Assembly: GCA_014332815.1 (NCBI GenBank)
Contig: JACSZT010000005.1
Span: 39,994-103,993, forward strand
DNA: 64,000 nt
DNA from: Weissella confusa
GTDB taxonomy: Bacteria > Bacillota > Bacilli > Lactobacillales > Lactobacillaceae
Reading direction: 5' to 3'
Part shown: positions 1 to 11,995 of the stretch, one piece after another
How the letters are laid out: each line of letters starts with the position of its first letter
Numbering within the stretch: position 1 is the stretch's first letter
Notes under the pieces: generated by a model
Databases searched by the model: none
The model's input: the letters and a program-made list of their open reading frames with translations, nothing else
What the model was told of the DNA's origin: nothing
Translations under genes and position numbers: made by a program

Positions 1-863
1 TTCACGCACCTTATCAGCCTTCCAATATCCCGTTCCGATGATACCCAAACCACCTGCCTCAGAGACAGCACCTGCAAGATGACCAGTCCCTGCCCAGGCC
101 ATACCACCTTGGATGATAGGGTACTTCATGCCTAACTTTTCATCTTCAGCAACAACCGCATCGACACCCTTCTTTTCCATCATCTTAGCAAGTCCAACTG
201 ATGGAACAACTGGAATTACCAAAATGTCGTGGCTGTGCAATTCTTCGATAAATGGTGATGGATCACCAGCACCGGTTGCGACAACCTTAACACCTTCTTC
301 GATGATGACGTCGAAGACTTCGCGAATGTGACGTGACAACGCGTGAACTTCAGATTCTTCCGAAGCCAAGAAACGTGTTCCCATTTGTACACCTGAGGCA
401 CCTAGCATGAAGGCCGCAGCAACGCCGCGACCATCTGCAATACCACCAGCTGCGATAACTGGAATCTTCAATGCGTCAACCACTTGCGGTACCAACGTCA
501 TCGTCGTCAACATACCAATGTGACCACCTGACTCCATAACAGCTCGGCGAAGTGAACCATTTTCAAGTTCTTCAATCGCATCTGCATCTGGCTTAGGCTT
601 TGTGATTTCAATACGTTCTTGTTTAACAAAGTTCTTTGACATCTTCGTCTTCAAAACACGAGCGCGGTTACCCATCAATTCACCGGTAACCAACGTATCA
701 ATGTCCTTTGCCTTGACAACGGCATTCTTGAAGTTGTTGCCAACTTGTTGGGCACCTTGACCACTCATCAATAGTCCTAGTTTCATGTTCTCTCCCCTGT
801 TGTTTGGTTAGTTCAACAAGTCTTCGGCTTGTGACCAAACATCTTCTAGAATTTGTGCCACTG
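1..863 (-). CDS. fabK: Enoyl-ACP reductase II FabK, partial, block-inverted
   Basis: FMN-dependent enoyl-ACP reductase, last step of the fatty-acid elongation cycle in the cytoplasm. Visible pieces carry the FabK landmarks in block order: KYPIIQGGMAW near the N-terminus, VVATGAG, IPVVPSVGLAKMM, ESGGHIG, PVIAAGGIADGRG, GVQMGTRF and the C-terminal GAFMAGQISGM. The first residues and about 18 residues after KADKVRE lie outside the window. The stop comes 21 nt before fabD, with a GGGGAG ribosome site between them. It is the first visible gene of the fab/acc operon. Identity is firm; as printed it cannot be translated into a working protein. Confidence 0.9.
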
Positions 864-884
864 GCTTAATCTCAGTAATCATTC

Positions 885-1829
885 CTGAAATTTGACCAGC
901 CATGAAGGCACCGTTTTCCTTATCACCATCAAGCTCTGGCTTTGCCATAACGTCTGACAAAGCATTGTAAATACCCATACTCATTGCCAAAATAGCAGGT
1001 TGTGTGTACTTCGTTTGCTTGATGTTGTCTTCACTATTTACAACAGTGGCCATGACATCATAGCCAAGCAACTCACTCGCACGGTCAATTGTTTCTTGAT
1101 ATTCAGGTAAGTTTGCGTACAAGTCAGCTCCCCCTTGTAGCTTTTCAAGCGTTGCAACTACCATATCTTGTTCATCCGTCATAACGGCAACCATCTTACC
1201 TGGGTTGGCATCACCGGCCGCTTGCATGTAAGCACCACGATCCTTGATAATGCACATCGCTTGTTCAAACGTCATTGCACCTGCAGCAGTCAATGCACTG
1301 TATTCGCCCAAACTTAGGCCCAATGCAGCGCTTAAGCGAACTGCCAATTGATCAGCAGCCGTTTGCAACAATGGTGTGTGGAAAGCCCCTGAAACTGGCA
1401 ATTCAACCATACGTGAGACACCAGCTTCAGTTAGCGCTGCCATGGCATCATTAACATCTGCTTCAATACCACCAATGACCAATTGGTTAAATGTGTTGAA
1501 GTTAGCTGGATAAACGCGCTTGCCAGCTCTGGCAAACTTCATCAAGGTGTCGCTTGGACCAAACTCAATCAACGTATCAACACCATCATCAACCATCGCT
1601 TGCAACGCTTGGGCAAAGTAGGTTGGTGACGTGATTTGTTGCAACAAGGTTGCCTTCACGTCGTCAAACTTTTGACCCGTCGTGTTTGAATAAACAGCAA
1701 ATTCAGGCGTGTTAAACGTTTCGTCAAACACGTGCACCAGCTTCATCGAAAGCCTTGGCAATTGCCAACCCAATACCACGTGTTGATCCCGTGATCAACA
1801 CGTTCTTTCCTGCAAGATCCATTATTGTA
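885..1829 (-). CDS. fabD: Malonyl-CoA:ACP transacylase FabD, block-inverted
   Basis: Transfers malonyl from CoA to acyl carrier protein for fatty-acid synthesis. Restored length is 314 aa, normal for FabD. It starts MKLGLLMSGQGAQ and holds the nucleophile elbow GLSLGEYSAL with the active serine, and PVSGAFHTPLL with the catalytic histidine. The stop overlaps the fabG start (TAATG), as expected for translational coupling. As printed, its blocks form a false 323-residue minus-strand ORF (808-1779) with C-terminal parts first and the FabK tail at the end. That ORF should not be read as a new acyltransferase. Confidence 0.9.
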
Positions 1830-2551
1830 CTGTCTCCTGTTCTGCAATCAACATGTCGCGAACTTCATTAAATGAAGCAAGGTCCTTCACGCAGTAGCGC
1901 TTAACGTCCTTACCAACAATCTTCTTTCATCCCCATAGCCAACTTGTCGTCAACGATACCAGCGTTGTTAACCAAGATGTCGATGCCGTCTACTTCTTCA
2001 AGCAAACCTGCCAACGCATCGTTAACACTGTTTTCATCAGCGATATCAGCCGTAATTGCCAATGTGTCTTCACTGAATTCAGCCATTACTTCAGGCTTCA
2101 CGGCTGAACGTCCGTGCAAAATGAACGTCTTCGTCAATCCGACGATACCAGCCTTTGACGCAGCGTAGTTAGCTTGTCCAACGTTACCCATCAATCCCAC
2201 CACTGATGCGATGTTAATGATGTTTCCTGAACGGGCGCTCAACATCTTCTTGAAGAGTGGTTGCGTCACGTTAAACGTACCGTTCAAGTTTGTGTTCACC
2301 ACATTGGCGAATTCGCTAGGGTGGCCAGTGATGTAATCGTTTTGAGCCAAGAACAAGGCAGTTTGTGCGATTTCAGCCGCGTTTCCAAAACGCTTCAAAG
2401 GCACAGCCTCTAGGACTTGTTCCTTAACCTTGTCAGACAAAGCATCCGTCATGTCAGAAACGATCATGCCGGGCGCGATTGCGTTAACACGAATGCCACG
2501 CATTGCGCCTTCCTTTGCACCATCCAAAAAGTCATTTGCTGTATTACCGAC
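1829..2551 (-). CDS. fabG: 3-oxoacyl-ACP reductase FabG, block-inverted
   Basis: NADPH-dependent short-chain dehydrogenase reducing beta-ketoacyl-ACP. Restored protein is 240 aa, the usual size. Landmarks are the nucleotide-binding STRGIGLAIA motif near residue 13, ILVNNAG, the catalytic region with IINIASVVG and NYAASKAG (YxxxK), AIAPGMI and the C-terminal ITVDGGLYI. The start ATG overlaps the fabD stop by one base. The restored edge at 2122/2518 reads TKTFAKEGAMRG, good family sequence. This supports the 198-bp grid to the exact base. Confidence 0.9.
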
Positions 2552-2641
2552 GGGTGTAACTGCACCCAAACCTGTTACGACAACTCGTGTCATGTTGTTC
2601 TCCTCTACTTTCCTAAAGCGTTAGATACGACTTATTTAAAT

Positions 2642-3877
2642 AAGTTACGAAAGAATAAGTGCATCAAGTCGTATCTGGTTTCCTTAGATGTACAATCCAC
2701 CATCGACCGTAATTGTATCTGCCAAACCAGCGTTTTCCAAAGCTTCACCAGCTGCGTGAACGGCATATTGTGAGAACAAATCCATCTTGCGAGCTTCGCG
2801 CTTTCCAACGCGTTCTGCAGGATCGAAGCCCTTCACTTCACCGGCAACTGTGACACCCGTCTCTGTGGCGTCAAACTTTGTAATTGGGGCAATACCAACT
2901 TGACTGTTAAAGATTGTGTAGTTAATTCCCTTGGCACCGTAACGCATTGACACGTTACCTGACACCATGTTTGGGATAGCGTTTGGCACGAACATTGGGC
3001 TCACACGTTGTGGTCCCTTGTCGTGCATCTTGATAACTTGTTCTTCGATCGTCGTCAAACCACCGATTCCGTTACCCATGATAACGCCGAAACGATCCGG
3101 GTTATCAACACCATTAACATCAAATGGCTTTGAAGCTTCAAGTGGGTTGGGCTCAGTTGACAAAGCAGTCAACGCAGCAAATCCTGAGATTCCCATTTCG
3201 TTAACCGTTGCTTCTGAACCACCCGTAACCATCACATCGTACTTGCCTGATTGGATACGCCAGAAGGCTTCACCAATCGCGTTCGTCGCACTGGCGCACG
3301 CCGTTGACAACCCAGCGTCTTGCAAAGCCAACTTCACTGAACCAGCAGGTCCTGATCCGTCAGGTGTTGGACTCGTCAAGTGGTAGGCATCTGAGTTAGC
3401 CCCATAACCAACCACTTCGGCGATAATCTTGGCACCGCGAGCTTGCGCATGTTCCAAAGATTCCAAAACCAAAATTCCTGAACCTTCACCCATGACGAAA
3501 CCGTGACGTCGAACCAAAGCACCGATTGCAGCGATTGCTTCAATGGCACCAGCGGCTCCTAACAAGTGCCCTGTCATACCCTTAGTTGATGAAACAAGCA
3601 CACCGTTCTTTCCGAATACCAACTCCATTGCCTTTGATTCGGCAGCATCGTTAGCACCAGTAGCTGTTCCGTGCGCGTTGACATAGTCAATGTCGCTAGC
3701 TTCAATTTCGAATGTCATCTAATTGCAAACCCATTAATTCTCACTCCACTTCTTGAAAATGATAGCGGCGTTGTGGCCACCAAATCCGTAGTTAGCTGAC
3801 AAAACGTAGTTAGGGGCAACAAACTTGTTGTCGTCATTAACCAACGTTACACCAGCAGTTTCAGGATCTTGTTCCGT
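2642..3877 (-). CDS. fabF: 3-oxoacyl-ACP synthase II FabF, block-inverted
   Basis: Condensing enzyme that elongates acyl-ACP with malonyl-ACP. Restored length is 411 aa. It starts TRVVVTGLGAVTPVG and has the active-site cysteine in STACASATNAIGEAF, the first histidine in VNAHGTATGANDAAE and the second in YGFGGHNAAIIF near the C-terminus, so the Cys-His-His triad is complete. It begins about 90 nt after fabG with an AGGAGAACAAC leader. Its stop overlaps the accB start (TAATG). The printed minus-strand ORF 2684-3718 is a shuffled version containing five of its blocks plus the fabG tail. Confidence 0.9.
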
Positions 3878-4347
3878 CACACCAACGTTAACTGGCAATT
3901 GCTCGCTTTTCTTCCTTATCCAATGGATGATGCTCAGCAGCTGCTACAGGCGCCTCTGCTGTCGCGACACTCGCAACAGCTGGCTGTGCAGGCGTCGTGA
4001 CAACAGGTTGCGCGATTTCGTTCTTGCTCAAGTGCAAGCTGAAATCATCTGATTGCAATGAAAACTCACGCAATGAACTGTTTTCCAAATCTTGCATTAA
4101 AGCATCTTCTTCCTCAACCAAAATTTCAGTAATGATACCAGCAACTTCACTCTTTACTGGTGTCATCAACTTCATTGCTTCAACAATCGCAACTTGCTCA
4201 CCAACGGCAACGTGGTCACCCACTTGCTTAAATGGTGCTGCATCTGGATTTGGCTTCAAGTAAACCGTACCAACCAACGGTGCGTCGATTGTTACGCCTT
4301 GGACCTCTTCGTTGATTGTGATGTTCTTAATCGCAACCGTCTTCTCA
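3877..4347 (-). CDS. accB: Biotin carboxyl carrier protein of acetyl-CoA carboxylase, block-inverted
   Basis: Carries biotin between AccC and the AccA/AccD carboxyltransferase. Restored length is 156 aa. The N-terminus [19 protein letters not shown] is followed by an Ala/Pro-rich hinge, then the biotinyl domain with the EAMKLM motif whose lysine is biotinylated, and the C-terminal [13 protein letters not shown]. The start overlaps the fabF stop. The fabZ ribosome site GGAGG follows directly after its stop. Confidence 0.88.
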
Positions 4348-4359
4348 CCGGGTACCAAT

Positions 4360-4791
4360 TCCTCAACCGTATCCAACATCAACATTGGGTAACGGTGTGG
4401 CAAGATCTCTTGAATTTCTTGTGTGTTTAATACTGACATGTCGAGACCTCCTTAGGCATCCAATTCGACACGGAATAGTGCGTGACCGTAGTCAACAATA
4501 TCAAGCGTCACTTCAAGACGCATTTGATCACCAGGCTTTACCATCTTACGGAAACGGGCCTTCTTGATACCACCAAAATAAGCTGTCTTACCCTTGAACT
4601 CAGGCATTGACAACAACGCCACTGCACCAGCTTGGGCAAGAGCCTCAACCGTCAAAGCGCCTGGGAACGTTGGGTTACCAGGGAAGTGGCCTTGGACGAA
4701 GAGTAAATTGCGACAGATTTAATGCCCATTTCCTTCAGTGTACGGATGACACGAACGGCGATTTCACCGCGGTTCGCGACTAACACTTTCT
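4360..4791 (-). CDS. fabZ: 3-hydroxyacyl-ACP dehydratase FabZ, block-inverted
   Basis: Hot-dog fold dehydratase making trans-2-enoyl-ACP. Restored length is 143 aa. It starts with [23 protein letters not shown] and holds the active-site stretch [24 protein letters not shown], whose His and Glu form the catalytic pair. A GGAGG ribosome site lies 7 nt before the ATG. Located between accB and accC, as in the conserved lactic-acid-bacterial fab cluster. Confidence 0.9.
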
Positions 4792-4792
4792 T

Positions 4793-6169
4793 GAACATTT
4801 TAGTCTCCAATAATAAACGTCAAATCAGCTGTTGTAGCCTTCTTACCGTTAACGTAAGCAATACCCTTACCCTCACCGATTGGTCCGCGCAAACAAAACC
4901 AACCGCTTCCGCCATTTCAACGAATAACTCATTTTCAGATAAGAAACCATAACCTGGATGAATTGCTTCAGCACCCGTCAACAAAGCGGCGCTCAAGATA
5001 TTCTTCATGTTCAGGTAACTATCTTTTGACTTTGGTCCTCCAACTGAAATTGCTTCATCGGCCAACTTCACATGGAGGCTATCCGCATCAGCGTTACCAC
5101 CGCCACCAGCCGCAGCCTTTAGCAATAGTGGATAGCCCACGCGATCAGCCACCGCCTTGGCTTCTGTAGCATCACGAATGAAGCCTTCAGAACCAGGAAT
5201 AACTGGTACGCCAGCAGCTCGCATTGATTCACGGGCGTTGGCCTTGTTACCCATCAGCTCAATCACCTTAGGGCTCGGACCAATCCACTTGTGCAATGAG
5301 CAGTTACGCTCAGGGAAGTACAATACATTGCCGAAACGATCACGCATCACTTGCATCTCAATGTGACGCACGTTCTCCATAACCTTTTCAACGTACATGT
5401 GTTCATCCCCAAACGCAGCCTTCGCTTCACGTTGGGCATCATCGAACTTGTCTGCCAACTCATCAGCTGAGTAAACAAAACGCATTCCAGGGTGCTCAAC
5501 CTGAATACGTGTGTTCATTTCCATAAAGTAGAAATTGCCATCGTGGTCTTGCAAGAATTCCAACGTCCCAGTGTTCTCGTACTGCAAAGCGTTAACCGCC
5601 TTCGTTGCGATTTCACCAAGGTTGTCACGCATTTCTTGCGTGACACCAAGCGCTGGACTTTCTTCCATTACCTTTTGATTATTACGACCACCTGTTGGCA
5701 AAAAGGCAAAATCAATTGTGCCGGCACTTGGCGCAAAGTTCTTTGCTGGTTGTTCCGCATTCAAACGAACTTCCAAAGCATGTCCCTTCAAGGCAATGTC
5801 TGCTTGTGACACAGACAATGGCTCACCAGCTGCCACTTCAATTTGCATACGAATCAAGTCAACACCGGTTACCATTTCAGTAACAGGATCGTGCAACAAC
5901 GCCTTTTGGAATTCAGCGTTCGTGCTGACCCCGTGAACAACCAATTCGTCCAAGATACGATCCATCTTTGTAACTGCATCGGCACGGTTATTGGCGTGAA
6001 CCAACAACTTACCAATCATCGAGTCGTAGAATGGTTGAATCTTATCACCAGCATAAATGGCAGAATCGATACGAATACCAGGATGGGCACGCCAAGAACA
6101 AGCCATCTGGAATGCGATCGTTTAGGTTCGCATCTCGCTTAATCTTGGGAGTTGAAACCGTGGTGTTAT
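4793..6169 (-). CDS. accC: Biotin carboxylase of acetyl-CoA carboxylase, block-inverted
   Basis: ATP-dependent carboxylation of biotin on AccB. Restored length is 458 aa. Landmarks in restored order are [30 protein letters not shown], the glycine-rich ATP loop [23 protein letters not shown] and [12 protein letters not shown], which carries active-site Glu, Asn and Arg. The C-terminus ends with [16 protein letters not shown]. It starts 1 nt after fabZ and ends 11 nt before accD. The printed minus ORF 4820-6106 contains most of its blocks in reversed order. Confidence 0.9.
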
Positions 6170-6180
6170 TAAATAAATCC

Positions 6181-7026
6181 ATGCCTCTCCTCCTTAATCC
6201 GCCTTAGGCAGACTGGCTTGCCATCGTGGCAAGAACTCCTTCTCCAAGTAACGTGTGTCGAACATCCCACGGGCAACCGTTTTGTTGTTGCGCACGTTCC
6301 AACTTCGCCGCATACCCTGGGAAGTCTGAATCGGCCAACTTCAAATCAGCATCTAGTTCTTCAAAATCATTCGTCATCAAGGCCATGCGTTCGCGTGCTT
6401 GCAAACGGAAACCATAACCACAATTTGGGCAGACACGGTGGTCACCCAATTGCTTTGAATAGAGTTGTGCGCCACAGTACATACGCGCACCACCTGATGC
6501 GGTAAACAAGATGACTGGCAACTTAGCTGCCGTCGCGTGCTCAAACAAGCGCGTGATTTTTTCACCCGTGATTGAACCCAATGACCCCATGATGAAGTAA
6601 GAATCCATGATACCAATAGCGACGCGTTGGTCTTCAAGGGTCGCTACTCCCGTCAAGACTGAGTCGCCCAATTCCGCGATGACACGCTTACCAGCAAAAC
6701 CAATCAACGCGTGTGGCTCTGCCAATGTAATGTCACCTTGCATGGCGAATGATGCGGTTACCCCACCCATTGTAGGGTCCGTTAGAACCACAATGTATGG
6801 TAAACCGGCATCTTGGTGCGCCGCAACTGCGCCTGACACCTTTGCCATTTGCATCAATGAGTGAATACCCTCTTGCACCACCTGCACAGGGGTTAATTCA
6901 CGACGAAATAGGGCTGCCATTTACTTAACCTCCGCTGTTTGGTGAAAACGCACAAGTTGTGCGAGAATTGCTGCCATTTGTGGGCGTTGCACAATCGCAT
7001 CGATAAAGCCATTTTCCATGACTGTC
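6181..7026 (-). CDS. accD: Acetyl-CoA carboxylase carboxyltransferase beta subunit, block-inverted
   Basis: With AccA transfers the carboxyl group from biotin to acetyl-CoA. Restored length is 281 aa. An N-terminal zinc ribbon is visible (CPYCG ... CPNCGYG), followed by the crotonase-fold region with [18 protein letters not shown] and [20 protein letters not shown]. The glutamate in VIEQT appears only when the block edge is set at 7072; 2 nt to the right it would be a TAG stop. Stop TAA is followed at once by the accA ATG. Confidence 0.9.
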
Positions 7027-7812
7027 TCGGCACGTTGGAACTCCTTCGGCAACTTTTCGTGAATCGTTTGCTAGCGCTTTGCCAACTTGTCTTTGATGTC
7101 GGTTCCCTTGTCGATGGCAATCACCGTCACTGGCTTACCATCAAGGTTCGCTAGGCCACCGATGACACTCGCGTCATCACCAGCAAAACGATCACCGTGT
7201 AGTTCAAAGAAATCAGTGAAGATACCGTCAATAATTTCGCGTGCTGAGAATCGATCCTCACGCGACTTTTAGGCAATCATTGGTACCGGGTACGTCATAC
7301 TTTGCAGAATACTTTGGGCGATTGCCTCACCTTGTCCTTGGTCTTCAGCTGACTTACCAGGAAAAGCACCTGGCGTGTTGATAAAGGTGATGATAGGACG
7401 ACCAAACTTAGCCGCTTGGTCCATCAAACGGGTAGCCTTACGATAACCGTACGGCTCAGGAGACCCGTAAATCTCGTTCGCTAAGAGATCATTTGGCGTC
7501 AAGCCCATCAATTCGGCTGCTTCAGCACTGCGCTTGGCATCTTTCCACAAAATAGCTGCAAATCCTTCCGGAGAGAGAATGGAATACGTTGCATTTTGGA
7601 ACATCCAAACTTGGTCAGATGTCGCTAGGGCCAACGCGCCCCCTGACCCACCTTCACCGTACACAAAAAACGCCAGATAGTAACTATCTGGCGTTCGATA
7701 TTGAATAATTGCAATTGTTTAAAATGCTCGGAAACGTGCGCGACGTTGCTTAACAAGTTCGTCAGGTGCAAGTGTTTGCAACTTTGAAATCTCATCTTGC
7801 AACTTGGCACGA
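7027..7812 (-). CDS. accA: Acetyl-CoA carboxylase carboxyltransferase alpha subunit, block-inverted
   Basis: Partner of AccD. Restored length is 261 aa. Landmarks are [71 protein letters not shown] and the C-terminal [11 protein letters not shown]. Start is directly after the accD stop. It is the last gene of the operon and is followed by a strong intrinsic terminator. Confidence 0.9.
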
Positions 7813-7836
7813 ACCAAATTGAAGACACGTGCATGT

Positions 7837-7870
7837 GAGCGACTCTCTGGCACGATGTAGTCAATTATCC
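7837..7870 (-). terminator. Terminator after accA (restored position)
   Basis: Restored sequence has an 11-bp stem ACGCCAGATAG/CTATCTGGCGT with a TTA loop and a seven-T tail, seen as printed at 7663-7694. The T tail is completed only by joining two blocks. Confidence 0.8.
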
Positions 7871-7910
7871 AATCCTTCGCGGTTAATTCGCTCCGCTAAT
7901 TTTTCAATGA

Positions 7911-8609
<699 letters not shown>

Positions 8610-8706
8610 TGGTTTGCTCCAAATAATAGGCTAATGCCTGTGGATGTTCGATGACTACATACCAGCCGTTCCGAATGAAAGTGGTTGGTAGAATGCGTCT
8701 TCAGCA

Positions 8707-10431
8707 GCCTTTTCGTCAGCTGCCAACTTCTTCATATCGTCTTGCAAGTTTTGTGGCAAATCAGTACGATCTGCCCAAATTTGGTAATTTTCTTGCCAAG
8801 TCATAAGTCTTTATTCTCCTTTTAATAAGTCCCCGAACTTACTACTAATGCTCACCTTGATGCCGTGCGCTCCCAAAACCTTAGCAGATTCGATTGCAAA
8901 TTCTGGTGAGAAGTGACGTGAATCGTAAGAGATTGCAACACCACGTCCCTTAACAGCGTCGTCCAATGAATCCATCAAACGTGCCAAACCTTCAGTTGCT
9001 TGGCGAACCGTAAAGATGTTCATACGGTTGATTCCAGCACCCAAAAGGCCACGGTCAGCTTCACGAATTGAGGCTGTGATGATGTCTGATTCCTTAGGTG
9101 GCATTTGACCACCATCTTCACCGTAAATCTTGTAACCGTTGTATTCCTTAGGGTTGTGTGATGCCGTAATCATGATACCTGCGTAGGCGTTCAAGTGGCG
9201 AACCGTGAATGACAACTCAGGCGTTGGGCGCAACGTCTCAAAGACATAAGAACCAGCAATCAAAGCACCCGTTCCGTGCAATGGTGAGTACACCAACTTC
9301 ATGTCCTTACCAACAGTGTCAATCAACTCTTGGTTAACCGTAACCGTCTTCACTTCAGCCAAGTAAGCATCGTCGACATCCTTGCCAATCTTAACCAACA
9401 GACCAGCTTCAACCAACTCAGCTTCATCCTTAACTGGCACTTCAAACACCGCCGTTCCCATACGGTCAGCATCTGGGTCAACCGCAATAACAACGTCAGC
9501 CCCTTGTTCCTTAGCCAAAGCAATTCCCATTGCCAAAGCTTCTGGATCTTCAGGATTTGGCAACTTAACCGTTGGGAAGTCCCCATTTGGCTCAGCTTGT
9601 TCAGGCACAATCGTCACGTTTTCAAAACCAGCGTTCTTCAATGCTTGAGTCAAAACGTTAATCGTCTCAACACCAAAGCTCTTAGCAATATCTGCTGCGA
9701 ATTCTGATGACACGATTGACTTAACCAACGCACCGTTTGCTGGCAAAGTGCCGGCAGCCTTCTTAGCCGTCAACAAGTAGTTCAACAAAACGGCACCGAT
9801 TTGGTTACCCGTCAACAATTGGTACTCACCTGATGGTTGACGAAGCAAACCGTCGTACAACGTCTTACCCAATGACTTGTAGTAAGCTGCTACTTCGGCC
9901 AACAAAACCGTTGCTTGAACTGAGTCCTTGTCGCGGGCAAATGACTTTACCAAGTAACCGTATGACTCTTCAAATCCGAACAAGAATGTGTGCTCGTTCG
10001 TGTCTTCGAAGTGTTGGATTTGCTCCGCAATATACTTAAATCCGGCACCCGTAGCTGTGTCCGTCTCAGTTTGCAATGAGAAGTCTTCAACCTTGGCAAC
10101 CTTAACACCACCAAATTCAGCCGGCGTCTCAGCACGGAACTTGTTCATCAATGATGCAATCTTGTCAGCACCGTCGATACCAGCAAACGTCAATGACTTC
10201 GTGTTTTCAACAAAGTAGCCGTATTGCTCGAACAATTCTTGTTATTATTAGTCTACATAAGTTGCAATCGTTGCTTGGATAGCAGCCAACTCTTCGTCAG
10301 CAGCTTGTGCCGTAGCACCCTTTGTTCCAACGTAGAACTTAATCTTTGGCTCAGTTCCTGAAGGACGAACGGCTACCCATGAACCGTCAGTCAACCAGTA
10401 CTTCACCACGTTTGCCTTTGGCAACGTCATT
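8707..10431 (-). CDS. pgcA: Phosphoglucomutase/phosphomannomutase, block-inverted
   Basis: Alpha-D-phosphohexomutase family, 574 aa restored, matching the long lactobacillal PgcA-type enzyme. Landmarks are [20 protein letters not shown] near residue 46, [12 protein letters not shown], the phosphoserine loop [14 protein letters not shown], metal-binding [18 protein letters not shown] and the C-terminal phosphate-binding [12 protein letters not shown]. An AAGGAG ribosome site lies before the ATG. Just upstream (end of rpiA) a TATAAT box is seen. The printed ORF 8811-10235 is its shuffled form. Confidence 0.88.
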
Positions 10432-10442
10432 GGCGTTATAAA

Positions 10443-10479
10443 TATTGATAGTCATCGAATGCTTGTTCAGTAAAAATCA
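10443..10479 (-). terminator. Terminator after the phosphohexomutase (restored position)
   Basis: GACCGCTACAAC/GTTGTGGCGGTC stem followed by TTTTTC, printed at 10596-10632. Confidence 0.75.
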
Positions 10480-10594
10480 GCTTTTTACCCCGCGCATACC
10501 GTCGGCTAACTTCTTAGCTGCTTTCATCGTCATCAGCCGTCACCTCATCTCTTATATATACCGTTATCATATCATGATGAAATAACAGCCACTA

Positions 10595-10834
10595 TGAAAA
10601 AGACCGCCACAACCCGATGAGTTGTAGCGGTCAATCTTAGCGAAGTTGGGCAATCGTCACATCCCCATTACTTTCAGGGAAATAAATCATGCGGTTCGCG
10701 CTATCAATGCGTCGTGACCAACCACCATCAAGGCCTGCTTGCAGTTCAGGCTTACCTGTCCCTTCAAACGGCGTGCGGAAGACTTCCTTCAGAAGCTTGT
10801 TTATCTTTTTCGTTGTCTTTGGATCTTGCGTCAA
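10595..10834 (-). pseudogene. yoeB: YoeB-like mRNA interferase toxin, block-inverted, start unclear
   Basis: Restored frame reads LIFTEQAFDDYQYLLTQD, then PKTTKKINKLLKEV, TPFEGTGKPELQ, WSRRIDSANRMIYF and ends IAQLR, a full YoeB/RelE-fold RNase with the family's Glu, Arg and C-terminal aromatic/basic residues. No ATG, GTG or TTG lies in this frame after the upstream stop. An ATG with a GAGG site 16 codons upstream is in another frame and would join only with one extra A in an A-run of five. No YefM antitoxin is seen beside it. The frame problem lies inside one block, so it is not due to the block inversion. Either a sequencing slip or a decayed orphan toxin. Confidence 0.6.
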
Positions 10835-10874
10835 CAAATATCGTCTGCAAATTCACCCGTGCCGACTTGTCCAA

Positions 10875-11909
10875 CTGAGGCGATTTCCTTTTGGTTCTTG
10901 AAATTCACCACGCCAACTGTCGCCCCGAACAAACGGCCGTCATCGACCATCTTTTGGGCGATATTTTCTAGGCGTTCAATTAATTCTTCCATTTTCAATA
11001 TCTCCTCAAGACGTCATTGACTTCATGTAGTGTCCTTACGCACGCTACTTGGCAAACCAGAATTGTGCCAAAGCAATTGACCAAGCGTAATGTCAGCGTT
11101 ACCAAAAGTTGGCAAAATTGATTGTACCGTCGTTTCGGGCGTTACCGTCGCTGACTTGAATAATTGCAAATAACGCATTGTCGTATAGAGCTTGGTCAAA
11201 CTCGCTAAGTCATAAATGTGGTTCACTGACTACCCTGAGTTAGTTAAGTTCTTGGGTGCCAACACATTTGCCGTCACATCAAGTGCCAGTGGCATATCAT
11301 CAAGTGCTTCAAGCGCTTTACCCAACACCATGAAGCCGACATCAGAATACTTCGTCACTGTACCAGGTTCATTGATTGTGTCGCCAATCATCAAATCTTC
11401 TTCGAGCATCTCACGCGTCAATTCAGGCAGCATCAACCATTCATGTACGAATGACAAAGCATCTTCAGCTGTCGCAAACATACCAGCGTGTCCCCCAGCA
11501 CCGCCAAGCAAGTGTGCCTTAAAATCATCAACCTCACCTTGCAAGACGCCACCACGGAATGGTACGTCTTCAGTTGGCACGAAACGATCAAGTGGCGCAT
11601 CAAAACGGCCCTTGTCAGCAACGCGACTCAAAACGACCATCCCCTGCATTGTACGGTAATTCACTGCCATAATCGTGCCCGTGAAGCCCGTTTGGTACAA
11701 CCAATCCGTGACCACAACCGGGTTATCTTCCCCACCATACGTCCAGTAGTGCCAACCAAACGTGCGAATCCCGGCCTGATTGTCCTTAAGATAAGCATGC
11801 ATATCAGCTGGCAAATCTTCATCCCACCGCGATAATAATGATAATTGTCATGTATGTTGCCCCCTATTAAATTGTTTTTATGACATATTTTAATGCTAAT
11901 TTCATTTTA
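10875..11909 (-). CDS. Serine hydrolase, beta-lactamase class C family, block-inverted
   Basis: Restored 344 aa. MEELIERLENIAQKMVDDG, then VGVVNFKNQKEI, the nucleophile SxxK motif in YDLASLTKLYTT, LLWHNSGLP, a YSDVGFMVLG motif in the YxN position and a C-terminal GHAGMFAT/GTIMAVN region. Members are esterases or D-Ala peptidase-like enzymes; the substrate cannot be told. At the 10834/11230 edge the join gives DDIWSVNHIYDL, while a 2-nt shift would put a TAG there. No signal peptide is evident, so probably cytoplasmic. Confidence 0.8.
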
Positions 11910-11995
11910 CCAGAAATAAGTTGGTATATCAGGTAAATCAAATTTGGGCAAAGAAAGCTTGCGTAAATTCATAGCGGTCTTTTAGCCAGCTCGTG

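Noticed and set aside
808..6106. Apparent novel fused or circularly permuted fatty-acid enzymes on the minus strand
   Set aside because: They are produced by shuffled 198-bp blocks; restoring the blocks gives ordinary FabD, FabG, FabF, AccB, FabZ and AccC.
7070..7272. Premature stops in accD and accA, and likewise in the serine hydrolase (11230) and htpX (13605)
   Set aside because: They arise only if block edges are set 2 nt too far right; with edges at 142+198k all four disappear and family residues return.
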